Shown: positions 43,080 through 52,625, counted from the first letter of the stretch. The stretch: 64,000 nt of DNA from Arthrobacter sp. 31Y (GCF_000526335.1 NZ_JAFW01000001.1:2790001-2854000); one strand, 5' to 3'. The notes: a model not told the origin generated them from the sequence alone. Numbers and translations are program-made.

Positions 43080-44011
43080 TGGCTAAACCTCGCAAATCCA
43101 GCAAGGCAAGCAAGTCTCGCGGCTCGACGGCGGGAGTCGTCGAGGTGCCTGCCGGCACCCGCATTGACGGTCCGGTGGCTGGCGTTTACTACATCGATAC
43201 TGGCGACTGCGAGTTGCTTCAGGACCAGGACAACTCCAACGGCTGGCTGCTGAAGATCAACGGCGTGATGAGCTCTCATATTGACCTCGCGGACCCGCTG
43301 TTCCTCGATTTCGAGTACATGCGCTGGATCGCGGCGCTGGTGGAATCCCGGTGGCCCAGGGAGCAGAAGCCTAAACTGCGTGCCCTGCACTTGGGCGGCG
43401 GAGCCTGCTCCATGGCACGGTACTTCCACGCAGCCTATCCGGAAGCGCGTCAGGTGGTGGTTGAACTCGACGGGAAGCTGGCCGATTACGTGCGCGGTTG
43501 GTTCGACCTCCCCAAAGCACCCCTGCTGCGGATCCGCGTGGGCGAAGCCCGGCAGGTTACCGAGTCCCTCACTCCGGACAGCAGGGACCTCATTATTCGG
43601 GATGTTTTCGCCGGAGCCTTCACGCCCCGCGCCCTGACCACGCGGGAGTTCACGGCCCATGCGGACTCGGTCCTCGCCCCCGATGGGCTGTACGTGGTCA
43701 ACTCAGGAGACGCTCCTGACCTCAAGAACGCGCGGGCCGATGCCGCCACCATCGCGGACACGTTCGAGCACACCATGATCATTGCCGATCCCGCCATGCT
43801 CAAGGGGAGGCGTTACGGCAACATGATCATGGCCGGCAGCCACGCACCATTCGGTGACGACCCCACCCTCGCCCGCAGGCTCCTGGGCGGGGGCGTCCCA
43901 GCGCACATTTGGGATGACGCCAAAGTGCGCGCGTTCGCCCAGGGAATCCCGGTTTGGCATGATCCCCCAGCAGAGCCGCTGGGGGAGGACTTATCAGCTT
44001 CGGCTGAGTGA
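43079..44011 (+). CDS. Spermidine synthase-like protein
   Basis: 310 residues from the GTG at 43079. A basic tail (AKPRKSSKASKSRGS) precedes the methyltransferase-like core: LHLGGGACSMARYFHAAYPE (motif I), VVVELDGKLADYVRGWF, RDLIIRDVFAGAFTPR and GLYVVNSGDAPDL. This is the polyamine synthase-like family without membrane parts. The reaction is unverified; relatives include SAM-binding fused proteins. It converges on the ABC gene and overlaps it by 18 bases. Confidence 0.8.
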   Translation: MAKPRKSSKASKSRGSTAGVVEVPAGTRIDGPVAGVYYIDTGDCELLQDQDNSNGWLLKINGVMSSHIDLADPLFLDFEYMRWIAALVESRWPREQKPKLRALHLGGGACSMARYFHAAYPEARQVVVELDGKLADYVRGWFDLPKAPLLRIRVGEARQVTESLTPDSRDLIIRDVFAGAFTPRALTTREFTAHADSVLAPDGLYVVNSGDAPDLKNARADAATIADTFEHTMIIADPAMLKGRRYGNMIMAGSHAPFGDDPTLARRLLGGGVPAHIWDDAKVRAFAQGIPVWHDPPAEPLGEDLSASAE

Positions 44012-45763
44012 GCTGTTCCACGCTTCCCACAGGTGGGCGTAGCGGCCGTTGGCTGCCAACAGTTCCTGATGCGAACCCGATTCCACAATCCGTCCCTGCT
44101 CCATGACCACCACCGTGTCCGCCGAAGCTGCCTGAGACAACCGGTGGGCGATCACTACTGAAGTCCGTCCCGCCAATGCAGCTTCCGCCGCCTGATCCAG
44201 CATGGTGGCCGAACCCGTTCCCGCCTCTGCGGTGGCTTCGTCGAGGACGGCAATCGGCGGGTCTTTGAGCATTAGCCGAGCCAAGGCAAGTTGTTGTGCC
44301 TGCTCGGGAGTGAGCTGGTGGCCGCCGGCGCCTACGGAAGTCTCCAGTCCGTCGTCGAGCGCTACAACCCAACTAGCCCCAACGGCCTTGAGAACGCGCG
44401 CAAGTTCCTCTTCAGTAGCACCGGGCTTGGCGAGCCGGAGGTCCTCGGCGAGTGTGCCGGAGAAGACGTGAACCTCCTGGCTGACCATCGCGATCCGTTC
44501 ATGCAGATCAGTGGGGGCGGCAGTGGCGGAGTCCAGTCCACCCACCCAAGCGGTGCCGCTGTGGGGGTGCTCCAATCCCATGATCACCTTGGCCAAGGTG
44601 GTCTTGCCGGCACCGGATGTACCTACGATCGCCACCCGCTCGCCGGGGCTCACGCTCAGGGAGACGGCGTTCAGCGCGGGGCGCTGGCCGGGGTAGGCGA
44701 AGGTGACGTCGTCAAGGACGATCCCGGCGCTGGTTCCCGGAGTACTACCGGCCGGCGCTGACGCAGGGGCAGTGTCCGGCTTGGCGGACATGGTCAGGCC
44801 GAACATGCGGCCCAATCCCGCTGCGGCCTTTTGCAATTCATCGAACTGTCCCAGGACCAGCCCGATGGGATCGAACAGCCGGTAGAAATACAACGCGGCA
44901 GCAGTGGCCGCGCCGATGGTCACGGTTCCCTCGGCATGAAGCCAGAACCCCACCACCAGCACAGCGGAGAGGCCGATGAGTTCGGCCAGGTTGAGGCGGT
45001 TGTAGAAGCGGGTCAGGTAGTTGACGCCCTTGAGCGCGTGGCCGATATTTTCCCGGGAGGCGGCCGCCACCAAGTCAGCGTGACGGGAGCCGAGGCCCAG
45101 GGCCAGCACGGAAGGTGAGCCGTGGACGGTCTCAATGATCTGTTCGGTCCGGTTGGCTTCGGTGATCCGGACGGTCCGGTAGATGGGTGCGGTTCGTTTG
45201 AGGAACCAGCGAAGGGTGAACACCTGCAACGGTGCGGCGATGAGGACAGCCACGGCGAAGCGCCAGTCGATCACGCCCAGGCCCAGCAACGTCACGGCAA
45301 TGGTGAAGGCCGCGCTGGTGAACGCAGGCAGCACGCCGGAAATGGCCTCGCTGACCGCCTCCACATCGCCGGACACGCGGGCCACCACATCGCCGATGCC
45401 CGCCTTTTCCAATTGATTCAGCGGCTTCCTGACGGCGGCGGCGAAAACTTCCTCGCGGAGCCCGGCCAAGGCTTCCTCGCAGATCCTGGCCAGGAGGTTC
45501 TGCCCCAGGATGCCCAGCAAGGCGCCGAGTCCGCCGGCAACCAGCAAAGCGATGGCCAGCCACAGCAATGAAGTGACGTCTCCGCCGCTGGCAGCGATGT
45601 TGACCATGATGCCCAGGATGGCTGGCGCGGCCAGTCCGCAACAGGCCGCCGCTAGAAGGACGAACACCGTAAAGGCGAGCCTGCCAGGTCGCTGGGCCAG
45701 GAGGCGCCACATGGCCCTCCGGGTCTCGCGGGGCGTGGCAATGGGGAGGATCTCGGTGCTCAA
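43994..45763 (-). CDS. ABC transporter, membrane plus ATPase domain, NBD with degenerate signature
   Basis: 589 residues: six hydrophobic segments (about 25-300) then an ATPase domain. Walker A GTSGAGKTTL, Q-loop VSQEVHVFSGTL and Walker B IAVLDEATA are intact, and the H-loop IAHRLSQ is present. The ABC signature LSGGQ is LTPEQ. It is translated right after the partner gene (overlap ATGA). It forms a heterodimer with it, IrtAB-like or export-type. A role in siderophore transport is inferred from the locus. Confidence 0.88.
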   Translation of the reverse strand: MSTEILPIATPRETRRAMWRLLAQRPGRLAFTVFVLLAAACCGLAAPAILGIMVNIAASGGDVTSLLWLAIALLVAGGLGALLGILGQNLLARICEEALAGLREEVFAAAVRKPLNQLEKAGIGDVVARVSGDVEAVSEAISGVLPAFTSAAFTIAVTLLGLGVIDWRFAVAVLIAAPLQVFTLRWFLKRTAPIYRTVRITEANRTEQIIETVHGSPSVLALGLGSRHADLVAAASRENIGHALKGVNYLTRFYNRLNLAELIGLSAVLVVGFWLHAEGTVTIGAATAAALYFYRLFDPIGLVLGQFDELQKAAAGLGRMFGLTMSAKPDTAPASAPAGSTPGTSAGIVLDDVTFAYPGQRPALNAVSLSVSPGERVAIVGTSGAGKTTLAKVIMGLEHPHSGTAWVGGLDSATAAPTDLHERIAMVSQEVHVFSGTLAEDLRLAKPGATEEELARVLKAVGASWVVALDDGLETSVGAGGHQLTPEQAQQLALARLMLKDPPIAVLDEATAEAGTGSATMLDQAAEAALAGRTSVVIAHRLSQAASADTVVVMEQGRIVESGSHQELLAANGRYAHLWEAWNSSLSRS

Positions 45764-47562
45764 GAGCCCACCACCTCGCGGTAGCCGGTGGACGTCGCCA
45801 GGAGTTCACGGTGGGTGCCGCTTTCAGATGCTGCGCCACCCCCGCCCATCACCACTCGATGGCAGACAGCCAGCAGCGTGGGACTGGTAGTCACCAGAAC
45901 CAAGGCTTTGTCAGGGAAGTTCCGCAAGCCATCAGCGATCACGGCTTCGGTGGCAGTGTCGACGGCGGTGGTGGGGTCGTGCAGGACCAGAACCGGTTGC
46001 TTTTGGTGCAGTGAACGTCCCAGCACCAGCCGCTGACGCTGGCCGCCTGACAGGCTTTGGCCGCCTCCGGTGAGCACAGTTTCGGTGCCTTCCGGCAGTT
46101 GCGAGACGAAGTCCCCGACGGCGGCCGCCGCCATGGCCCGTTCGTCCAGCGGAGCGTCGGCTACTGCCACGTTGTCGCGGACACTGCCGCGGAACAGCAC
46201 GCCGTCGTGACTGTCTGCGAAGACCCTCGAACGGACGTGGACCGGATCGAGGTCTGCGGCATCCTGGCCGTCGATGGACACCAGGCCTCGGGGTGCAGGC
46301 GTGCGGAAGCCGAGCGTGTCCACCAGGAGCCTTGCCTGTGTTCCGTCGGGAAGAACCACGCCCACGATTTCCCCGGCAGCGGCCGTGAAGGGCGGAAACG
46401 CAGAGTCGCCGGAGCCGGCGCGGAGTTCGAGGAGCGGGGCGGGTTTGAGCAGCGGGGCGGGTTCACGCGACAGAGCCGATTCGCGCAGTGAGTCGCTGGA
46501 AGCCGAGCCGGCCGTCGTCGTGGTGCGTTCTTCCGACTCAAGTGCCGGCACCGCGTCCGGTTCCGCGAGCAACACTGCTATGCGTGCGGCCGAGGCGCGT
46601 TTGCGTGCGAGTTCCACGCTGAGGAAGCCAAGTGCGGCCATGGGCCCCTGGACGAATTGGGCCACGCCTACAACCGCCACCAGTTGCCCCACCGTAATGC
46701 TGCCTTGAACGGCGAACCAGGCTGCGAAGAAAGCAATCCCGGCCAGGAACGCAGCTGAAAGGGCGGTGCTGGCCCCGTTGTAAGCGGATCTGGAGCGGAC
46801 GGCCCGCAGGCCGGCCAACAGGGAGGCCCGGCTCGCGGCCGTGTAGCGGGTGACGGCTGCTTCCTCGGCACCGAGGCCTTTGAGGGGGCGTGATCCTGTC
46901 ACGAAGTCCGTGGCCAGCGCGCCGGCACTGGCAGCCGAGGACTGTTCCACATCGCTGCGGTCCTCCAACGGTTTAGTGAGGCGCTGCATCACCACCAGCA
47001 TGACGGGCGTGGCCACCAGGACTGCGATGCCCAAGGGAATCGAAATCAACAGCAGCGTCACGGCTGAGGTGATGACGCCGGCTGCGGCTGAGAGGCCACC
47101 ACCTATGAGCCAGGACAAGCCGGCAACCCTGTCTGCGTCGGAGGAGGCGATGGCAACGATTTCGCCGGGTGCGCGCCGGGCTGCCATGCCACGAGGGTGA
47201 AGAGTGCGCTCCACCGCCAACTGACGGAGATCGTGCGAACCGTACAGGAAGGAACGGTTGGTTGCGAGGGTGCCGATACGCCAGGATAGGGCGAGCACCA
47301 CGAAGACCACAGCCAGGGCGCCAAGCCACCAGAGGAGGGCGCCGGCGTCGTGCGGTGAAATCGCCTTGTCAACGGCAGCGCCGATGGTAACCGGAACCAG
47401 CGCCTCGCTGACCTGATGCAAAATGAAGCCGGCGCAGCCCACCAGTAACAACTTCCAGCGGCCGTTGGCCAAGAGGGTAAAGGTGAAGAGACGGGAAGCC
47501 GTCCAGGGAGTTGACTTGTTACGCCCGGGCGGGCAGGACGGAATGGCAGAACTGGAGGGCAT
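45760..47562 (-). CDS. ABC transporter, membrane plus degenerate ATPase domain
   Basis: 600 residues from the ATG at 47562; an upstream ATG at 47583 lies within an iron box. Six hydrophobic segments precede an ATPase domain in which Walker A is replaced (VVLPDGTQARLL), the Q-loop Gln is absent (FADSHDGVLFRG), Walker B reads VLVLHDPTTAVD (Asp-Glu to His-Asp) and the H-loop His is Ser (VTTSPTLL). The signature LSGGQRQRLVLG is intact. With the partner, exactly one functional ATP site can form. Confidence 0.88.
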   Translation of the reverse strand: MPSSSAIPSCPPGRNKSTPWTASRLFTFTLLANGRWKLLLVGCAGFILHQVSEALVPVTIGAAVDKAISPHDAGALLWWLGALAVVFVVLALSWRIGTLATNRSFLYGSHDLRQLAVERTLHPRGMAARRAPGEIVAIASSDADRVAGLSWLIGGGLSAAAGVITSAVTLLLISIPLGIAVLVATPVMLVVMQRLTKPLEDRSDVEQSSAASAGALATDFVTGSRPLKGLGAEEAAVTRYTAASRASLLAGLRAVRSRSAYNGASTALSAAFLAGIAFFAAWFAVQGSITVGQLVAVVGVAQFVQGPMAALGFLSVELARKRASAARIAVLLAEPDAVPALESEERTTTTAGSASSDSLRESALSREPAPLLKPAPLLELRAGSGDSAFPPFTAAAGEIVGVVLPDGTQARLLVDTLGFRTPAPRGLVSIDGQDAADLDPVHVRSRVFADSHDGVLFRGSVRDNVAVADAPLDERAMAAAAVGDFVSQLPEGTETVLTGGGQSLSGGQRQRLVLGRSLHQKQPVLVLHDPTTAVDTATEAVIADGLRNFPDKALVLVTTSPTLLAVCHRVVMGGGGAASESGTHRELLATSTGYREVVGS

Positions 47563-47568
47563 GCTTAC

Positions 47569-47587
47569 CATAGTAAGGCTCACCTAA
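47569..47587. promoter_or_regulatory. DtxR/IdeR-like iron box between ABC and AraC genes
   Basis: On the minus strand TTAGGTGAGCCTTACTATG, 12 of 19 to the consensus TTAGGTTAGGCTAACCTAA. It lies 7 bases upstream of the ABC ATG and 16 upstream of the AraC ATG, so both directions could be iron-controlled. Confidence 0.55.
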
Positions 47588-47602
47588 CTTCAAGAAGGCC
47601 AG

Positions 47603-48445
47603 ATGACCCGCCAAGCTATATCGCAATCCGGACAGGCAGCCCTTCCTCCGGATGTCCTCGCCGAGGGCGAGACGTCGCCGCAGGTCTATGGCGTGTACAC
47701 CGGATATTTCGAGTGCGCCACACCTGCCACCTGGACTGAACACGTCCACGAAACCCACGAGTTGTTGTGGGGTGCCCGTGGTGTGCTGACGGTTGAGGCC
47801 GATGGTGGTTTCTTCGCCGTACCGGCAACCTTGGGGCTGTGGATTCCTGCGGGCGTGGTGCATGCGGTGAAATCAACGCAGGGCACGGGATTCTATTGCT
47901 CGCACATTGATGCGCAGGTTGCGCCGCAGTTGGCGAGCCGGACCGTGGCAGTCACTGTGCCCACCGCCGCGCAGGAGTTGTTGCGCCATATGAGCGCCTT
48001 CGATATGGATGACTCCCTGCGGAAGAGTTCTGAGCAGGTGGTATTGGGTCTGCTTGATGTTGTGGATGCCCGACCCATGCTGTTGCCAATGCCCACTGAT
48101 CCGCGGCTGGAACTCATCGCCCGCGCCCTCCTGGATGATCCGGCCCTGGACCGGTCATTGGAGGAATGGAGTGTTGAAGTGTCCATTAGCGTCCGCAACC
48201 TGTCCCGCCTGTTCCACAAGGAAACGGGCATGACGTTTGCCCAGTGGCGCATCCATGCCAGGGTTCGCGTTGCCTTGGGATTGCTGGCCGCCGGTTATCC
48301 GGTTTCCTCGGTCAGCAGGAGGGTGGGCTACAACAATCCCAGTGCCTTCGTTCAAGTGTTCCGAAAGGTGATGGGGCACACTCCGGGGTGGTACGTCTCC
48401 TCGCTTAAGGCCGGAAACCACCACTCTTTGGCCGGTTCCGAATAG
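47603..48445 (+). CDS. AraC-family regulator
   Basis: 280 residues: an N-terminal cupin-like sensing domain (HETHELLWGARGVLTVEADG, LGLWIPAGVVHAV) and a C-terminal double helix-turn-helix (EVSISVRNLSRLFHKETGMT, VSSVSRRVGYNNPSAFVQVF). AAGAAGG precedes the ATG. It lies between the ABC heterodimer and the siderophore importer and is a likely activator in response to iron-siderophore, as known for such AraC proteins. Confidence 0.88.
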   Translation: MTRQAISQSGQAALPPDVLAEGETSPQVYGVYTGYFECATPATWTEHVHETHELLWGARGVLTVEADGGFFAVPATLGLWIPAGVVHAVKSTQGTGFYCSHIDAQVAPQLASRTVAVTVPTAAQELLRHMSAFDMDDSLRKSSEQVVLGLLDVVDARPMLLPMPTDPRLELIARALLDDPALDRSLEEWSVEVSISVRNLSRLFHKETGMTFAQWRIHARVRVALGLLAAGYPVSSVSRRVGYNNPSAFVQVFRKVMGHTPGWYVSSLKAGNHHSLAGSE

Positions 48446-48475
48446 AATTCATCGGCTTTCAATCCCTCAGCGTTG

Positions 48476-48494
48476 TTAGGGTAGGTATACCTAA
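48476..48494 (+). promoter_or_regulatory. DtxR/IdeR iron box upstream of the siderophore importer
   Basis: TTAGGGTAGGTATACCTAA matches the 19-base consensus at 15 positions; TAGGTATACCTA is a perfect palindrome. It sits 86 bases before the binding-protein start. Confidence 0.75.
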
Positions 48495-48580
48495 CTTCGG
48501 TAGTCGCTGATTGAGCCCAACATCGGGCCGCGGCCACCAACGGGAGCTCTCCGTCTCCCCTGAGAATCAAGAGGACCGCA

Positions 48581-49534
48581 GTGATTTCACGCACTAAAAC
48601 CATGTCTGCCGCCGTTGCGGCCTTGGCATCCGCAGCTTTGCTTTTGAGCGGCTGCGCCACCACCGATGCCAGTGCAAGCGCCAAATCGGAGACCCGCACG
48701 GTCACCAGCGAGGTCAAAGAGGTGAACATCCCCGCGGAACCGAAGAAGGCCCTGGGCATGTACACCACGGACCTGGACATGCTCATCACGCTCGGTATTC
48801 CGCTCGCCAGCCAGCAGCCTATCCGTGACAGCGGCTACTCGGGCTTCCCGTACTTCTTCGACCAGGACGCCCTGAAGGGCATCACGCCGTTCACCAACTA
48901 CCCGGAATTCAACTTCGAGGCCATCCTCAAGGCACAGCCGGACGTCATCCTGAACGGCCTGGGCTATGAGAAGGAGCTTGACGGCAAGCTCTCCGACATC
49001 GCCCCCACCTACACGTTCAACGGCTTCGATGGCAGCGATTGGCGCACCAAGTTCAAGACCGTTGCCGAGGCCTTCGGCAAGACCGAGCAGTACCAGGCCT
49101 GGATGGACAAGTACCAGGCCAAGGTTGATGACGTGAAGAAGCGTCTGGCCGCGGCAGGCAAGAGCAACATGGTGATCGGCCCCGTGGACTACTACGAGGA
49201 TCAGGTTTCGGTCAGCTGCTACGGAACGCCTTGCCTGGTCATCAAGGACCTCGGCTTGAAGGTTTCCCCGCTGGCCGACGGCGAAGGCGTCAAACTCAGC
49301 GCCGAGCAGCTCGAGCAACTCAACGGCATCGACGCCATCATCACCACTGAGGTCCCCGAGAAGGACGGTGCCAACCCGGATGCCTTCGCTCCGCTGGCCA
49401 ACAACAAGCTGTGGACCTCGCTGCCCTTCGTGGCCAACAAGCAGATCCACACCTACGACCTCGAAATGATCTACGGCTCGCCCAGCGGCCAGTACGCCCT
49501 GCTGGAGAAGTTCGAAAAGGCGCTCCTGTCATGA
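48581..49534 (+). CDS. Ferric-siderophore ABC transporter, binding lipoprotein
   Basis: 317 residues from GTG behind AAGAGGAC. A signal peptide and lipobox (ALLLSGC) anchor it. The FhuD/FepB-like body has ALGMYTTDLDMLITLGIPLA, NYPEFNFEAILKAQPDVILN and LEQLNGIDAIITTEVP. It delivers iron-siderophore to the FecCD-type permeases that follow. It overlaps the reductase gene by four bases. Confidence 0.92.
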   Translation: MISRTKTMSAAVAALASAALLLSGCATTDASASAKSETRTVTSEVKEVNIPAEPKKALGMYTTDLDMLITLGIPLASQQPIRDSGYSGFPYFFDQDALKGITPFTNYPEFNFEAILKAQPDVILNGLGYEKELDGKLSDIAPTYTFNGFDGSDWRTKFKTVAEAFGKTEQYQAWMDKYQAKVDDVKKRLAAAGKSNMVIGPVDYYEDQVSVSCYGTPCLVIKDLGLKVSPLADGEGVKLSAEQLEQLNGIDAIITTEVPEKDGANPDAFAPLANNKLWTSLPFVANKQIHTYDLEMIYGSPSGQYALLEKFEKALLS

Positions 49535-50412
49535 TGAGCATCTACCGGGCCGAGGTCATTTCCACCCGCCTGCTCACCCCCGGAATGGTCCGGATTACCT
49601 TCGGCGGACCCGGCTTGGCCGGCTTCGACACCACGGATGTTGGCGACGAATACCTCCGTGTCTTCCTGCCCGATCCTGGCACGCATGAGGCTCGGCTGCC
49701 CATCTCCACCGGTGACTCCTGGGACTGGTCCGAGGGTGTCGAGCCGTCCGCTATGCGGACCTACACGGTCCGCGGTGTGGACGCCGCGGCCGGGACCGTG
49801 GACATTGACTTCGTAGTTCACGACGGCGGACTGGCAGCTTCCTGGGCGCAGCGCGCCCAGGTGGGTGACGTCGTCGGGCTTAACTCACCCACTGGACTGT
49901 ATGAGCCGCCGGCCGGGCTGCAGTGGCAGATCCTGCTGGCCGACGCCACCGGCCTCCCGGCAGTGGCGCGCCTGGTGGAGCAGACGCCGCCAGGTGTTCG
50001 GACCCGTGTCCTGATCGAGGTTGAGGATCCATCGCACCAGCAGGAACTGGCCCTCGGAGCCGGAACCGAGGTCGCCTGGATCTACGGCGGGAACGGCCAT
50101 AGCCAGTCCCGCCTGGATGAGGTCCTCAAGAGCATGGAGTTGCCCGGCGGGGTGGGCTACATCTGGGTAGCCGGCGAAACCAAGGTGCTGCGCGGAATCC
50201 GCAAGTACCTCCGGCATGACAAGAAGCTCACGCCCGAGTCCTACAAGTTGATCGGCTACTGGACGGACAAGAGCGAAGCCTGGGAGGAGCGCTGGGAAAA
50301 CCTCGACGCCGACACCCGCCGCTGGTTCGACGAGCTGTGGTCCAACGAGAAGCGGGATCGCGAGGAAATCGTGGACCTGCAGGACGCCAAGTTCGAATTG
50401 CTGGGCCTCTAA
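49531..50412 (+). CDS. Siderophore-interacting protein (ferric-siderophore reductase)
   Basis: 293 residues from the ATG at 49531 (or 49534). It is a FAD/NAD(P)H flavoprotein of the ViuB type: FAD loop RTYTVRGVDAAAG, DIDFVVHDGGLAASWAQRAQ, VGLNSPTGLY, LADATGLPAVARLVEQTPPG, and YIWVAGETKVLRGIRKYLRH with the final GYWTDKSE. It releases iron by reduction in the cytosol. It is coupled to its neighbours. Confidence 0.92.
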   Translation: MMSIYRAEVISTRLLTPGMVRITFGGPGLAGFDTTDVGDEYLRVFLPDPGTHEARLPISTGDSWDWSEGVEPSAMRTYTVRGVDAAAGTVDIDFVVHDGGLAASWAQRAQVGDVVGLNSPTGLYEPPAGLQWQILLADATGLPAVARLVEQTPPGVRTRVLIEVEDPSHQQELALGAGTEVAWIYGGNGHSQSRLDEVLKSMELPGGVGYIWVAGETKVLRGIRKYLRHDKKLTPESYKLIGYWTDKSEAWEERWENLDADTRRWFDELWSNEKRDREEIVDLQDAKFELLGL

Positions 50413-51522
50413 ATGGCATCGGGAACCATGGCGCCGCGTTCTGTCGTAACTGACGCCTCAGCCACTGACGTGCAGGACGCAGCGCCGGCTTCTTCTGTTG
50501 GCGCGCGCCCCGCTGGCCTCGCTTCAGTGAACCGGTACCGCCTGCTGGGATTGCTCGCAGCAATTGGCGCTTTGGCCATGGTTCTCTGGTTGAGCCTGGT
50601 GGTGGGCTCAAAGGACATTGACCTGGCCGCTCTCTGGCCCGCCATCACGGCGTACGATGCCTCGCCGGAGCACGTGATCATCCACGATCTCCGCCTGCCC
50701 CGAACCGTCACCGGCGTGGTGGTTGGCATTGCCCTGGGACTGTCCGGGGCGCTGATCCAGGCCCTGACGCGCAATCCGTTGGCGGACCCCGGCATCTTGG
50801 GCGTCAACGCCGGTGCAGGCTTCTTTGTGGTCCTGGGAGTGGCGCTCTTCGGAGTCACCAGCATCCACGAGTACATCTGGTTCTCCTTCGCCGGTGCCGT
50901 GGTGGCCACCGTGGCCGTGTACTTCATCGGGTCACGGGGGAGGGGCGGGACCACCCCGCTCCGCCTCACCCTCGCTGGGGTTGCCCTCGGGGCAGTCCTC
51001 GGCGGCATTTCCTCCGGAATCACGCTCCTCCGCCCAGCTGTTTTCGACAGCATGCGCAGTTGGAGCGCCGGAACCCTCAGCAACCGCACGTGGGAGATCT
51101 TCACCACCGTGGCGCCGTTCATCCTTGTGGGAACGCTCATCGCCCTTGCCATGGCCCGGCCCCTGAACGCCGTGGCCATGGGCGAGGACACCGCCAAATC
51201 ACTAGGGGCCAACATTGTGAGCACCCGCATCTGGACCATCGTGTCAGTGACCCTGCTCTGCGGTGCCGCGACCGCAGCCGCCGGCCCCATCGGATTCGTG
51301 GGACTTATGGTCCCGCACGTTGCCCGATGGATCGTCGGTCCGGACCAGCGCTGGATTCTGGCCTATACCCTGGTGCTCTCGCCGGTACTGCTCTTGGTGT
51401 CCGACATTGTGGGGCGCATAGTTCTCCGGCCCGGCGAAATGCAGGTAGGAATCATCACCGCATTCGTTGGCGCACCCGTCCTCATCTGGCTCATTCGACG
51501 CCGGAAAGTGAGCACCCTATGA
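50413..51522 (+). CDS. Ferric-siderophore permease, FecCD family (first)
   Basis: 369 residues, ATG directly after the previous TAA. It has about nine to ten hydrophobic segments. FecCD blocks are HDLRLPRTVTGVVVGIALGL, ALTRNPLADPGILGVNAGAG and AAGPIGFVGLMVPHVARWIV. It overlaps the second permease start by four bases. Confidence 0.92.
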   Translation: MASGTMAPRSVVTDASATDVQDAAPASSVGARPAGLASVNRYRLLGLLAAIGALAMVLWLSLVVGSKDIDLAALWPAITAYDASPEHVIIHDLRLPRTVTGVVVGIALGLSGALIQALTRNPLADPGILGVNAGAGFFVVLGVALFGVTSIHEYIWFSFAGAVVATVAVYFIGSRGRGGTTPLRLTLAGVALGAVLGGISSGITLLRPAVFDSMRSWSAGTLSNRTWEIFTTVAPFILVGTLIALAMARPLNAVAMGEDTAKSLGANIVSTRIWTIVSVTLLCGAATAAAGPIGFVGLMVPHVARWIVGPDQRWILAYTLVLSPVLLLVSDIVGRIVLRPGEMQVGIITAFVGAPVLIWLIRRRKVSTL

Positions 51523-52625
51523 TGCGCACCGATATCGCGACATCCCAAAAACCGGCCCAGCCCATCAAGCAGGCCCCGCCCATCGACTTCGGCCGGAGGA
51601 CCTTCGCTGTCCGCCGATTTGGTGGTCGCATCTCACTCCGCATCGACGTCCGCACCCTGGTTGTCACCGCCGTCCTCGTCACCGCCGCACTGGCGCTCGC
51701 CGTCGTCGCCCTTGGCCTGGGCGAGTTCAGCGTTGCGGTACCGGACGTTGTTTCGGCGTTGCTGGGAAACTCCAGCGGTGCCGTGCACATGGTGGTGGTG
51801 GAGTGGAGATTGCCCCGTGTCCTCCTGGCCCTGTTATTGGGGGCGGCCATGGGGGTCAGCGGGGCAATCTTCCAATCCCTGACCCGCAACGCGCTGGGAA
51901 GCCCGGACGTGATCGGCTTCAACACCGGTGCCTACACGGGCGCGCTGGTGGTCATCCTGCTGATGGGTGGCGGCTACTTTGCTGTGTCTGCCGGTGCGCT
52001 GGTGGGTGGGCTGGTGACGGCCGCGCTGGTTTATCTGTTCGCCTACAAAAAGGGCATCCAGGGGTTCCGGCTCATCATCGCCGGCATCGCCGTGAGTGCC
52101 ATGTTGGCGTCGGTGAACACCTTCATGATCCTCAAGGCGTCCTTGGAGCAGGCCATGTCTGCTGCCGTCTGGGGTGCTGGTTCCCTGAACAAGATTGGCT
52201 GGGAGCAGGTGCTGCCGGTAGTGATCGTCTTTGTGGTGCTGGTGGCCGTGTTGTCTTTGTACGGCCGGCGACTGGGCCTTTTGGAGATGGGCGACGACGC
52301 CGCCCGGGCCTTGGGCGTTCGGCTGGAAGGCTCGCGGCTGGTCCTCGCAGTGGTGGGCGTGGCGTTGACCGCGATGGTCACCGCCGCGGCCGGTCCCATC
52401 GCCTTCGTTTCCTTGGCCGCCCCGCAACTGGCGCGCCGCCTGACCCGGTCCGCTTCGGTGGGAATGGTTCCATCGGCTGCCATGGGCGCGTTCCTGCTGA
52501 TGGCCAGCGACATCGTGGCGCAGAACCTTTTCGCGCCGATCCAACTGCCCGTGGGCGTAGTGACAGTGAGCATCGGCGGCTGTTATCTCGTGTGGCTCCT
52601 GGCCCGTGAGGTAAAGCGGCAATGA
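51519..52625 (+). CDS. Ferric-siderophore permease, FecCD family (second)
   Basis: 368 residues from the ATG at 51519 overlapping the previous stop. Blocks are EWRLPRVLLALLLGAAMGVS, SLTRNALGSPDVIGFNTGAY and AAGPIAFVSLAAPQLARRLT. It forms the heterodimeric channel with the first permease. The stop overlaps the ATPase start (ATGA). Confidence 0.92.
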   Translation: MMRTDIATSQKPAQPIKQAPPIDFGRRTFAVRRFGGRISLRIDVRTLVVTAVLVTAALALAVVALGLGEFSVAVPDVVSALLGNSSGAVHMVVVEWRLPRVLLALLLGAAMGVSGAIFQSLTRNALGSPDVIGFNTGAYTGALVVILLMGGGYFAVSAGALVGGLVTAALVYLFAYKKGIQGFRLIIAGIAVSAMLASVNTFMILKASLEQAMSAAVWGAGSLNKIGWEQVLPVVIVFVVLVAVLSLYGRRLGLLEMGDDAARALGVRLEGSRLVLAVVGVALTAMVTAAAGPIAFVSLAAPQLARRLTRSASVGMVPSAAMGAFLLMASDIVAQNLFAPIQLPVGVVTVSIGGCYLVWLLAREVKRQ

